A program made the position numbers and the translations under genes. The notes below the pieces were generated by a model that ran no database searches, was not told the DNA's origin, and saw only the letters and a list, made by a program, of their open reading frames with translations. From Actinoplanes regularis (lineage in GTDB: Bacteria > Actinomycetota > Actinomycetes > Mycobacteriales > Micromonosporaceae): a DNA stretch of 64,000 nucleotides. The stretch's first letter is position 1. Each line of letters begins with the position of its first letter. This document shows positions 30,857 through 38,552 of this stretch, piece by piece. The DNA is taken from NCBI RefSeq assembly GCF_900188005.1, contig NZ_FZNR01000016.1:62001-126000 (forward strand), written 5' to 3'.

Positions 30857-31425
30857 TGCCCGGCCTCGACCAGGTCACCGGCCCTCGCCCGGGAGAACCG
30901 GACCTCGACCACGGTGGTCTCGTTGACCAGGTCGACCCGTTCCACCGCGACCGAGTGCACCCGGGCTCCGAGCACCCGCTCCACCTGCGCGACCAGCGTG
31001 GTCCGGTCGGTGTACGCGGCGTCCAGCACCAGCACCTGCCGCTGGTAGGAGGAGAACAGCCGGGGGTGGTCGCCGAGGTACATGACCAGCAGGATCAGGG
31101 CCATCAGCGCCGGGCCGAGCCAGGCCTCACCGTCGCTGAGCGGCCCGAGGATGCCGAGCGCGAGCGCGGAGAAGTAGTACGCCACCTCGTGCTGGTCGAG
31201 CTCGGTGGAGCGGAGCCGGATGATCGACAGCACGCCGAACAGTCCGAGACCGAGGCCGGCGCCGACCGTGCTGGAGCTGAGTGATCCGGCCACGGCCAGC
31301 ACGCCGATGTTGACGCCGAGGTACGCCACGACGAGGTCGCGTCGCCGGTGCCGTGGGAAGTAGAGCCCGAAGACCAGTAGGCTCACGGCCAGGAGATCGA
31401 TCCCGAACAGCGCGATCCGGTGCAT
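30853..31425 (-). CDS. DUF4956 membrane protein
   Basis: 190 residues. ATG 31425 has GGGAGGT 8 nt upstream; an in-frame upstream extension is not supported. Four to five membrane segments in the N-terminal 120 residues (IALFGIDLLAVSLLVFGLYF, VNIGVLAVAGSLSS, GLGLGLFGVLSIIRLRSTEL), then a soluble C-terminal domain (VLVLDAAYTDRTTLVAQVERVLG). GLFGVLSIIRLRS plus EVAYYFSALALGIL is characteristic of DUF4956, which partners VTC-domain proteins. It is first in the module, so it probably anchors the VTC protein at the membrane. Confidence 0.9.
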   Translation of the reverse strand: MHRIALFGIDLLAVSLLVFGLYFPRHRRRDLVVAYLGVNIGVLAVAGSLSSSTVGAGLGLGLFGVLSIIRLRSTELDQHEVAYYFSALALGILGPLSDGEAWLGPALMALILLVMYLGDHPRLFSSYQRQVLVLDAAYTDRTTLVAQVERVLGARVHSVAVERVDLVNETTVVEVRFSRARAGDLVEAGQ

Positions 31426-31583
31426 GACTGGCGACCTCCCGGGTCTCCGGCCGGGCCTCTGAACGAGGCGCGACCGCAAGGTTACGTATCGGTGAACTTC
31501 GATGGACACGGTAAGCGTTTTCCCGCGTCCGGGGCACCGGAACGAACCTCAGAAACTCCTCAGAGAGTGCTGTGCACAAGCTG

Positions 31584-32684
31584 TCAGATCCGGTCGACAG
31601 TGCACTCTTCCAGGAAGAACAGGTCGGGCTCCCAGCCAAGGCCGGGCACGGACGAAACCGTCACGAACCCGGACTCGCACCGCACCGGCTCGGTGGTGAC
31701 GTCCCGCGCGTAGTACTTGTCCGAGCCGGAGACGTCCGACGGCAGGGTGAAGCCGGGCAGCGAGCTGAGCGCCACATTCGCGGCGCGGCCGATGCCGAAC
31801 TCGTGCATGCCGCCGCACCAGACCGGAAGGCCCTCCGCCCGGGCGAGATCGTGGGCGCGGACGGCATGGGTGAGGCCGCCCATCCGGGAGACCTTGATGT
31901 TGAGGATCCGGCAGGCCCGCAGTCTCACCGCGGTGACCAGGTCCTCCACGTCCTCGATCGACTCGTCCAGGCAGATCGGGGTCGCGCACGCCGCCTGGAG
32001 TTCGGCGTGTGCGACGAAGGCCCGGGGCGGGAACGGCTGCTCGATCATGAGGAGGTCGTACCGATCCAGTTCGCGGAAGATCTCCCGTTCGTCGTTCGGG
32101 TATGCGCCATTCGCATCCACCTGCAGCGACACCCCGGGAAACGCTGCCCGGACCGCTCGCACCGGCTCGACGTCCCAGCCCGGGGCGATCTTCAGCTTGA
32201 CCCGCCGGTAGCCCTCGGCCACCCGCGCGGAGACCTGCTCCAGCAGCTCGTCGACGCTCGGCTCGATGCCGAGCGAGACACCCGCCGCCACCCGCCGCCG
32301 AGTCCCGCCGAGCGCCTCGGCCAACGGAAGGTTCCGCAGCGCCGACCACAGGGCCCAGGCGGCCATGTCGAACCCGGCCCGTGCGAAGTGATTCCCCCGC
32401 ACCCGTCCCAGCACCGCGGCCAGCTCCGCGGGATGCTCCCACGCCGTGCGCAGCACCAGCGGCCCGAGATGATCGCGGGCCACCGCCCAGCAGCTCTCCA
32501 CGGTCTCCGCGCAGTAGTACGGGCCGCTCGGCGAGGCGATCTCGCCCCACCCGGTCGCCCCCGAGCTGTCGGTGATCGTGACCAGCAGGTGCTCCAGCTC
32601 GTGCTTGGCGTGCGAGCTGGTCCGGAAGCGGTGGACCAGCGGCAGGCGCACCCGCCGCAGCTCGACCCGCCGGATCTCGATCAT
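31584..32684 (-). CDS. Enolase-superfamily N-succinylamino-acid racemase / OSBS-like
   Basis: 366 residues of the MenC / N-acylamino-acid racemase type. The first catalytic Lys is in RRVKLKIAPGWD, the metal ligands are in LQVDANGAY, MIEQPF and ICLDESIE, and the second Lys is in ILNIKVSRMGG. This set is complete. Enzymes of this type have o-succinylbenzoate synthase and/or N-succinylamino-acid racemase activity. No other menaquinone genes are nearby. Instead, a GNAT gene overlaps its start (TGATG) and a divergent M20 hydrolase is next, matching the Geobacillus succinyltransferase-racemase-desuccinylase system for D- to L-amino acids. Racemase is therefore the favoured role. Confidence 0.9.
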   Translation of the reverse strand: MIEIRRVELRRVRLPLVHRFRTSSHAKHELEHLLVTITDSSGATGWGEIASPSGPYYCAETVESCWAVARDHLGPLVLRTAWEHPAELAAVLGRVRGNHFARAGFDMAAWALWSALRNLPLAEALGGTRRRVAAGVSLGIEPSVDELLEQVSARVAEGYRRVKLKIAPGWDVEPVRAVRAAFPGVSLQVDANGAYPNDEREIFRELDRYDLLMIEQPFPPRAFVAHAELQAACATPICLDESIEDVEDLVTAVRLRACRILNIKVSRMGGLTHAVRAHDLARAEGLPVWCGGMHEFGIGRAANVALSSLPGFTLPSDVSGSDKYYARDVTTEPVRCESGFVTVSSVPGLGWEPDLFFLEECTVDRI

Positions 32685-33397
32685 CACCGGTCCGCCTCGT
32701 CCTCGAACAGGTAGGCGACCCGCTCGGGGTCGCCCTCCGATCGGGCCACCTCGACCAGGTTCCGGCCGCCGGCGAACTGGGTCAGCAGTTCCCGCCGCAG
32801 CCAGGCCCGATCCTCCGGATCGGGCGCCGCGAACCACTCGTCCGCCGCGACCACGATCCTCGAGCCGAATTCCTTTCCGGTACGAACCCCTGCTCCCGTA
32901 CGCCCAGAACCGGCCTCGGCGCGGGTCAGATCCCAGCTCACCAGCACCCGGTCGGTGCCCGGCTCGCCGTAGAAGTCGGGCAGGAACCGGATGCCGGTCG
33001 CGCCCAGGACCGCGAAGTTGAAGTGGGCGTTGCGCAGCGCGTACGGATCGAAGGTCCAGCGCATGGTCCGCACGCCGGTCAGCCGGGCCGCCGCGGCCTG
33101 CGCGTACTTCAACGAGCGACCGACGCCGGCGCCCTGCGCGCTCACCGCGACCACCGCGGCCTGCGAATAGTGGTAGAGCTCGCCGGCTTGGAGCCCGGTG
33201 AACCCGTAGCAGAATCCGGCCAGTTCGCCGTCTCCGGTGAGCGCCCCGATCACCGTCCCGCCGTTCTCCCGCAGCGCGGCCAGCAGGCGCGGGTTGAGCC
33301 CCCAGCCCGGCTCGGCGTAGCCGAAGACCTCCCGGTAGAGGGCCCCGGCCGCGGTCCACTCCGCGATCCCGTCCAGCTCGCGCACCACCACGTGCAT
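32684..33397 (-). CDS. GNAT acyltransferase, probable D-amino-acid N-succinyltransferase
   Basis: 237 residues. GNAT elements are GFCYGFTGLQAGELYHYSQ, then AVVAVSAQGAGVGRSLKYAQ (acyl-CoA pyrophosphate loop, QGxGxG) and RTMRWTFDPYALRNAHFNF. The pattern MRWTFDPxxxRNAHFN belongs to a subgroup found next to enolase-superfamily racemases. Start ATG 33397 is weakly supported by its ribosome site. The stop overlaps the racemase ATG. N-succinylation of D-amino acids is inferred from context. The gene diverges from the M20 hydrolase across an AT-rich operator region. Confidence 0.82.
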   Translation of the reverse strand: MHVVVRELDGIAEWTAAGALYREVFGYAEPGWGLNPRLLAALRENGGTVIGALTGDGELAGFCYGFTGLQAGELYHYSQAAVVAVSAQGAGVGRSLKYAQAAAARLTGVRTMRWTFDPYALRNAHFNFAVLGATGIRFLPDFYGEPGTDRVLVSWDLTRAEAGSGRTGAGVRTGKEFGSRIVVAADEWFAAPDPEDRAWLRRELLTQFAGGRNLVEVARSEGDPERVAYLFEDEADR

Positions 33398-33457
33398 CCG
33401 CGCACCCGCTTTGCGGTAAAGATAGCGAAGGTATATTCGCCATCCTGAGAACAAATC

Positions 33458-33492
33458 ATTTCATTGACAATGAAATCGGCGCAATTTAGCGT
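33458..33492 (+). promoter_or_regulatory. Leaderless promoter with embedded operator for the M20 gene
   Basis: ATTTCATTG-A-CAATGAAAT (33458-33476) is a perfect 9-bp-arm inverted repeat. It overlaps TTGACA (33464-33469), which is 17 bp before TAGCGT (33487-33492). The ATG at 33499 begins 6 nt after the -10 box, so the mRNA is predicted to be leaderless. A GntR-, LysR- or similar dimer bound to the repeat would cover the -35. The divergent GNAT-racemase genes could share it. The regulator is not adjacent. Confidence 0.75.
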
Positions 33493-33498
33493 TCGGGT

Positions 33499-34608
33499 AT
33501 GACGACGCCCGTGATCGCGGCCCTGCACCGCTACACGCGCGCCGAGTCACCCACCGGCGACCCCCGGGCGCTGGCCGCCCTGGCGGAGACGCTGGAGTCG
33601 GACGCGACCGAGGCCGGGTTCAGCACCGCCCGGGAGCCGCACCCGACCGGTGACCATCTGATCTGGACCCTCCCCGCCCGGGACGTCCCCGGCGAGCCGA
33701 TCCTGTTCCTCACCCACTACGACACGGTGTGGCCGGTCGGGACGCTTGGCGCGATGCCGTGGAGTGTGGACGGCGACGTGATCCGCGGGCCGGGCGTCTA
33801 CGACACGAAGGCCGGGATCGCGGCGCTGCTCGCGGCGGTCGCGGCGGTCGACGGGCCGCATCCGGAGCTCCGCGTCGTCGTGGTCGCGGACGAGGAGATC
33901 GGCTCGCCGACCGCGACCGGGCTCGTCGAGGCCGAGGCGCGACGGGCGGCGGCGGTGCTCGGGCTGGAGCCTCCACACCCGGGTGGGGACCTGAAGACCG
34001 GGCGGCGCGGCAGCACCCGGGCCCGGATCGAGGTGACCGGCGTGGAGGCGCACGCCGCGCTCGACCCGGAGGCCGGGGCGAACGCCATCGACGAGCTGGT
34101 CGACCAGCTGCTGCGGGTCCGCGAGCTCGGTGCGGGGCGGCCGGTGCTGATCAACACCGGCACGATCACCGGCGGTGGGCGTACCAACGTCGTCGCCGGG
34201 CAGGCGTACGCCGACCTGGGCCTGCGCTTCGCCGATCCGGAGGACGAGCGCGCCGTGCTGGGCGAACTCGCCGCGCTGCGGGCGATCCGCGACCGGGCCA
34301 CGGTGTACACCCGGCTGCTCTCCCACCGCCCCACCTGGCGTCCGGACCCGGCCGGTGACCCGCTGGCGGCGCGCGTCGCGGCGGTCGCCGCCACCATCGG
34401 CCAGTCCCTGGGCGGCCGTCCCGCCGACGGCGCGGCCGACACCAACACCACCGGCGCGCTCGGGCGCCCCACGGTCGACGGCCTGGCGCCCCGTGGCGGC
34501 GGTGCGCACGCCCGCGGCGAGTGGGTCTCGGTCGCCGGCATCGCTGAACGGACCGCCCTGCTCCAGGTTCTGATCACCGGCCTGCTTCCGATCACTGGAG
34601 GTTTGTGA
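33499..34608 (+). CDS. M20 metallohydrolase, probable N-succinyl/acyl-L-amino-acid amidohydrolase
   Basis: 369 residues of the M20 family (carboxypeptidase G2-like). Metal ligands and catalytic residues are visible: FLTHYDTVWP (H73, D75), GPGVYDTKAG (D102), and VADEEIGS (E132, E133). A dimerisation lid (about 175-285) is present, with RIEVTGVEAHAALDPEAGANAI. In the Geobacillus pathway the third enzyme removes succinyl groups from L-amino acids, and this position next to the racemase and GNAT genes suggests the same. Glutamate carboxypeptidase is the alternative. No ribosome site is present, in line with a leaderless transcript. Confidence 0.88.
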   Translation: MTTPVIAALHRYTRAESPTGDPRALAALAETLESDATEAGFSTAREPHPTGDHLIWTLPARDVPGEPILFLTHYDTVWPVGTLGAMPWSVDGDVIRGPGVYDTKAGIAALLAAVAAVDGPHPELRVVVVADEEIGSPTATGLVEAEARRAAAVLGLEPPHPGGDLKTGRRGSTRARIEVTGVEAHAALDPEAGANAIDELVDQLLRVRELGAGRPVLINTGTITGGGRTNVVAGQAYADLGLRFADPEDERAVLGELAALRAIRDRATVYTRLLSHRPTWRPDPAGDPLAARVAAVAATIGQSLGGRPADGAADTNTTGALGRPTVDGLAPRGGGAHARGEWVSVAGIAERTALLQVLITGLLPITGGL

Positions 34609-34689
34609 GAATTTGCGTGCGGGTTTGGCCCGGGACCACCTCCGGGTAACCCTGAGGGAGCCATTGGGATTTCCCTGGGGGTGACATCG

Positions 34690-34944
34690 ATGCTGAACGA
34701 CAGCGAGCGCCGCGCCCTTGCCGACCTGGAACGCCACCTTCAGCACGACCCGGAGTTCGTCGCCCGGATGGACGGTCCGGCCACGGCGCCGGCGGTGCCC
34801 GCCTTCCCGATCGTGCCGGTCCTGTCCGCCGGGCTGTTCATCACGGTCCCGCTGGTCATGCTGCTGTTCGGCTGGGTGGGCGTGATCATCCTGCTCTACG
34901 CCTTCGCCATCGCGATCGGCGTCATCGTGTTCCGGCGCCTCTGA
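34690..34944 (+). CDS. DUF3040 small membrane protein
   Basis: 84 residues beginning MLNDSERRALADLERHL, the DUF3040 signature, followed by two membrane helices (PVLSAGLFITVPLVMLLFGW and VGVIILLYAFAIAIGVIVF). ATG 34690 is chosen because GGGGGTGA lies 5-8 nt upstream; a GTG at 34681 would add three residues. Function is unknown for the family, which is widespread in actinobacteria. It converges on the MacAB-like operon with a 10-bp gap. Confidence 0.9.
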   Translation: MLNDSERRALADLERHLQHDPEFVARMDGPATAPAVPAFPIVPVLSAGLFITVPLVMLLFGWVGVIILLYAFAIAIGVIVFRRL

Positions 34945-34954
34945 CTCGCGCCGA

Positions 34955-35443
34955 TCACCCGGCGCTGATCGAGGTCGCGGTGACCACGCCCTCGGCGTCC
35001 ACGGTGCCCTGGACCGTCACCCGTAACCCGTCGGTCAGGTCCGCCACCGTCGCCAGAGCGGTCCTGCTGACCGGGGTGGTGTCGGTGGCTCGTACCGTGA
35101 CCGTCTCCCCCTTCTCGGTCCGCACGTAGAGGGTAGTCCCGTCCACCCTGCTGAGGGTTCCGGAGGTGACACCGCCGGGAGCCGGGCCGAAGCTCGGCGT
35201 TCCCGGTCCGGCCGGGAATCCGTTCCCCGGCGCCGACGTGGCGGACGCGGCCGGCGACGAACCCCACCGCTGATGTGCCTGCACCCCGCCGAGGAAACCG
35301 CCGGCCAGCAACACGAACCCGGCCAGGACCAGGGTCGTCCGGTTCCACCAGCGACGCGGCGCGGCGGCGGCGATGGCCTCGTTGAGGTTCTCGTGCTCGG
35401 CCTCGGACGGAGTACGCGGCAGCGTCTCGGTGTCGTCGATCAT
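34955..35443 (-). CDS. Membrane-anchored OB-like/DUF5666-type protein of the exporter operon
   Basis: 162 residues with a single membrane helix (TTLVLAGFVLLAGGFLGGVQA, about 37-57) after an acidic N-terminus. The external domain reads GTLSRVDGTTLYVRTEKGETVTVRATDTTPVSRTALATVADLTDGLRVTVQGTVD (in segments), a small beta-barrel pattern like DUF5666. It is the last gene of the exporter operon, 13 bp after the permease stop. It may assist the adaptor proteins outside the membrane; this is inference. Confidence 0.8.
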   Translation of the reverse strand: MIDDTETLPRTPSEAEHENLNEAIAAAAPRRWWNRTTLVLAGFVLLAGGFLGGVQAHQRWGSSPAASATSAPGNGFPAGPGTPSFGPAPGGVTSGTLSRVDGTTLYVRTEKGETVTVRATDTTPVSRTALATVADLTDGLRVTVQGTVDAEGVVTATSISAG

Positions 35444-35456
35444 GACAAGGGTCTCC

Positions 35457-36650
35457 TCACTCGTAGCGCAGGGCGTCGATCGGCCGCAGCCGGGCCGCGC
35501 GGGCCGCCGGCAGTCCGCCGAAGAAGAGTCCGATCAGCACGCAGACGCCCAGGGCCAGCACGACCGAGCTGGGCACGATCACCGGCTGCACCCCGGCGAT
35601 CCGGAACCTGGCGCCGATCAGCGCGGCGGCCACGCCCAGGCCACCGCCGATGACGCTGAGCAGCGTCGCCTCGAGCAGAAACTGGGCCAGGATCAACCGG
35701 CGGGGCGCGCCGAGCGCCTTGCGGATGCCGATCTCCCGGGTCCGTTCGGTGACCGTGACCAGCATGATGTTGGTGATCCCGATGCCGCCGACCAGCAGAC
35801 TGATCGCGGCGACCGCGCCGAGCAGCGTGGTGAACGTGTCGGCGGTCTCGGTCTGCGTCCGCAGCAACTGGGCGGCGTTCTGGATCCGGTACGCCACGGT
35901 CCCGTCGCTGCCGGCCGGCATCCTCCGGTTCAGGATCGTGGCGATCTCACCCTCCACGGTGTCCACCTGAGCGGAGTCACGGGCCTCGACCAGGATCGAG
36001 CTGAGCGGGCCGTAGCCGGCGAGCACCTGCCGGACCGCGGAGATCGGCGCGACGGCGATGTCGTTGGCGTCGCTGAAGCCGCCGGAGCTCTTCTCCTCCA
36101 GCACGCCGACCACGGTGAACAGCGCGCCGCCCACGGTGACCTGCGCGCCGATCGGGTCGGCATCGGCGAACAGCTCCTCGGCGACGGTCTGCCCGATCAC
36201 CACCACCCGCCGGGCCTGGGCCTCGTCGTCGTCGGTGAAGAGCTCGCCGATCCGGACCGGGAAGTTGGAGGCGGCGAACCAGTCCGGTGTGGTGCCGACG
36301 AAAGAGCTGACTTCGTGGTCGGTGCCCTCGTAGGTGAGCGTGGCCGACGTGCTGACCACCGGCGACACCGACTTCACGTCGGGCGCCAGCGTCGGGTCGT
36401 CGAGCGCTTCGGCGACCTGCGGGCTGAGGCCGCCGCTGCCGGTCGTCCGGCTGGTGCTCGTCACCGTCAGGGTGTTGGCGCCGAGTGCGGAGATCCGGTC
36501 GGCGATCGCCTGGGCCGAGCCGTTGCCGACCGCGACCAGCAGGATCACCGCGGCGACGCCGATCAGGATGCCCAGCATCGTGAGCGCCGACCGCAGCCTG
36601 TTCGCCGACAGTCCGCGCAGAGCGAAACCCAGGATCTCCGTAGGGCTCAT
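35457..36650 (-). CDS. MacB/FtsX-type ABC permease
   Basis: 397 residues with the MacB layout: one N-terminal membrane helix (ALTMLGILIGVAAVILLVAVG), a large external MacB_PCD domain (about 45-270), and three C-terminal helices containing VGGIGITNIMLVTVTERTREIGIRKALGA, the FtsX coupling motif. It overlaps the ATPase stop in ATGA, and the OB-like gene follows 13 bp later. With two adaptors upstream it forms a tripartite-type exporter in a single-membrane organism. The substrate is unknown (peptide, lipid or antibiotic). Confidence 0.93.
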   Translation of the reverse strand: MSPTEILGFALRGLSANRLRSALTMLGILIGVAAVILLVAVGNGSAQAIADRISALGANTLTVTSTSRTTGSGGLSPQVAEALDDPTLAPDVKSVSPVVSTSATLTYEGTDHEVSSFVGTTPDWFAASNFPVRIGELFTDDDEAQARRVVVIGQTVAEELFADADPIGAQVTVGGALFTVVGVLEEKSSGGFSDANDIAVAPISAVRQVLAGYGPLSSILVEARDSAQVDTVEGEIATILNRRMPAGSDGTVAYRIQNAAQLLRTQTETADTFTTLLGAVAAISLLVGGIGITNIMLVTVTERTREIGIRKALGAPRRLILAQFLLEATLLSVIGGGLGVAAALIGARFRIAGVQPVIVPSSVVLALGVCVLIGLFFGGLPAARAARLRPIDALRYE

Positions 36651-37348
36651 GCCGCGCTCCGCCGGATCTCAGAGGTGACCCGCCCGTCCCGGACCTTGAT
36701 CAGGCGGCCCGCGCGGGCTCCGACCTCGCCCTCATGGGTGATCATTACGATGGTGCGCCCGGCCGAGTGCAGGTCGTCGAAGACGACGAGCAACTCCTGC
36801 GTCGCGTGACTGTCCAGATTGCCGGTCGGTTCGTCGGCGAGCAGCAGGGCCGGCCCGGTGACCAGCGCACGGGCCACCGCGACCCGTTGCTGCTGGCCGC
36901 CGGAGAGCTGGTTCGGCTCGTGGTCGGCCCGGTCCGCGAGGCCGACCGAGTCGAGCGCGAACAGGGCGCGACGCCGCCGCTCGGCGGGGCGCATCCCGGA
37001 GTACGCCAGCGGCAGCTCCACGTTGGCCACCGCCGACGTACGCGGGATCAGGTTGAACGCCTGGAAGACGAACCCGATCAACCGGTTGCGCACCAGCGCG
37101 AGCTGGCTCTCGGTGAGCCGGCCGACATCCACCCCGTCGAGCAGGTACCTACCGGAGCTCGGGACGTCCAGGCAGCCGATGATGTTCATCAGGGTCGACT
37201 TGCCCGACCCGGACGGTCCCATGATCGCCGCATAGTCACCGTGCTCCACCCGAAACGACACACCGTCGAGCGCGCGAACGGCGGTTTCGCCCTCGCCGTA
37301 CACCTTGCACAGGTCGCGGACGTCCAGGACCGGCCGGGTCGCCGCCAT
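36647..37348 (-). CDS. MacB/LolD-type ABC ATPase
   Basis: 233 residues. Walker A GPSGSGKST, Q-loop FVFQAFNLIPRTSAVANVELPL, signature LSGGQQQRVAVARAL, Walker B LLLADEPTGNLDS and H-loop MITHEGEVG. LolD/MacB-type proteins share FVFQxFNL and the SGGQQQRVAIARA sequence. Its start is 3 bp downstream of the adaptor stop, and its own stop overlaps the permease ATG. It energises the FtsX-like permease. Confidence 0.95.
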   Translation of the reverse strand: MAATRPVLDVRDLCKVYGEGETAVRALDGVSFRVEHGDYAAIMGPSGSGKSTLMNIIGCLDVPSSGRYLLDGVDVGRLTESQLALVRNRLIGFVFQAFNLIPRTSAVANVELPLAYSGMRPAERRRRALFALDSVGLADRADHEPNQLSGGQQQRVAVARALVTGPALLLADEPTGNLDSHATQELLVVFDDLHSAGRTIVMITHEGEVGARAGRLIKVRDGRVTSEIRRSAA

Positions 37349-37351
37349 GGC

Positions 37352-38497
37352 TCAGCGACCACCGGGCGGAGCGCCGCCCCCGCTGAAGCCGCCACCACCG
37401 GGGCCGAAGCCGCCACCGCGCAGGTTCGAGTTGCCGGTCGTGGTGGTGCTGGTCGGCACGACCACCTTCTCGCCGGCGGTCAGGCCGGAGAGGATCTGGT
37501 ATGCGTCGTCGCCCTCGACCCCGATCTCGACCTGCCGGATCTGCTGCCGGCCGGCGCTGTCGAGCACCGTCACGGTCGACCGCCGGCCGGCCACGGTGAC
37601 CGCCGCCGAGTTGACCTTGAGGGCGTTCGCGACGCTGCCGGTGACCACCGAGACGGTGACGGTCTGGCCGGGCTTGGCACCCTCCGGCGGGGTCGGCAGG
37701 CTGACCGTCACGGCGTAGGTGACCACGCCGTTGCCGGTCGTCGCGGTCGGGGCGATGGCCAGCACCTGGCCGGTGGTCTCCACGCCGTTCAGGGCGTTCC
37801 AGGTGACGGTCGCGGACTGCCCGGTCTTCAGCGCGGTGGTGTCGGACTCGGAGAAGCCCGCGGTGATCTGCAGCCTGGTCAGGTCGGCGATGTCGACGAA
37901 GCCCGAGGAGGAGGCCGAAGCCCCGCTCCCGCTCGAACCACCGCCGGTGGCGGAGACGGCAGAGGACGAGCCCAGCGAGCCGTTGATCGCGGTGACCGTG
38001 CCGGCCATCGGAGCGGTCAGCTTGGTGCCGGCGACCGCGGCCGCGGCGTCGTCCACGGCCAGCTTGGCCGAGGTGACCTCGTTCTGCGCGATGGTGGTGC
38101 CGGTGTGGGCGGCCTGCGCCCGGTCCAGGGCGTCGTTCGCGGCGTCCAGGTTGGCCTTGGCCAGGTCCAGGGAGCGCTGCGCGCCGGCGGCGTCGACGTG
38201 GGCCAGCAGTTGGCCCTTGGCCACCTTGTCACCGACCTTGACCTTGACGCTGTCGACCGTGCCGGAGGTGGTGAAGTTCGCGGCGGCGGTGGCGGCGCTC
38301 GCCACGGCCCCGTCGGCGTGGACGGTCTTGGTGACCGTGCCCTGCGAGACGGTGACCGTGCGGACGTCCGTGGCTTTCGCCTTGTTGCCGGAGGAAGGGC
38401 CCCGGAGAAGATTGACGCCCCAGATCGCGGCGCCGACGATCAGTAGTGCCAGCAGGGCGTTGACCGCCGTACTGGGGGTGCGGAGGGCTTTCACCAC
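37352..38497 (-). CDS. Membrane-fusion (HlyD/MacA) adaptor, second copy
   Basis: 381 residues with an N-terminal membrane anchor (NALLALLIVGAAIWGVNLL), the biotinyl-lipoyl half motif VKVGDKVAKGQLLAHVDAAGAQRSL (written here across two segments: VKVGDKVAKGQLLAHVD), a helical hairpin (about 105-150) and a C-terminal beta-barrel with VTVLDSAGRQQIRQVEIG. The end is Gly-rich (GGGFGPGGGGFSGGG). GTG 38497 is the first start; the ribosome site is weak. It lies between a paralogous adaptor and the ATPase, so the operon encodes two adaptors that could form a hetero-oligomer. Confidence 0.9.
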   Translation of the reverse strand: MVKALRTPSTAVNALLALLIVGAAIWGVNLLRGPSSGNKAKATDVRTVTVSQGTVTKTVHADGAVASAATAAANFTTSGTVDSVKVKVGDKVAKGQLLAHVDAAGAQRSLDLAKANLDAANDALDRAQAAHTGTTIAQNEVTSAKLAVDDAAAAVAGTKLTAPMAGTVTAINGSLGSSSAVSATGGGSSGSGASASSSGFVDIADLTRLQITAGFSESDTTALKTGQSATVTWNALNGVETTGQVLAIAPTATTGNGVVTYAVTVSLPTPPEGAKPGQTVTVSVVTGSVANALKVNSAAVTVAGRRSTVTVLDSAGRQQIRQVEIGVEGDDAYQILSGLTAGEKVVVPTSTTTTGNSNLRGGGFGPGGGGFSGGGAPPGGR

Positions 38498-38552
38498 GCC
38501 ATCATGTCCGCTGCGACCGGTTCGTGGTGGGGTGTTCGGCGGTATTCCCCGA

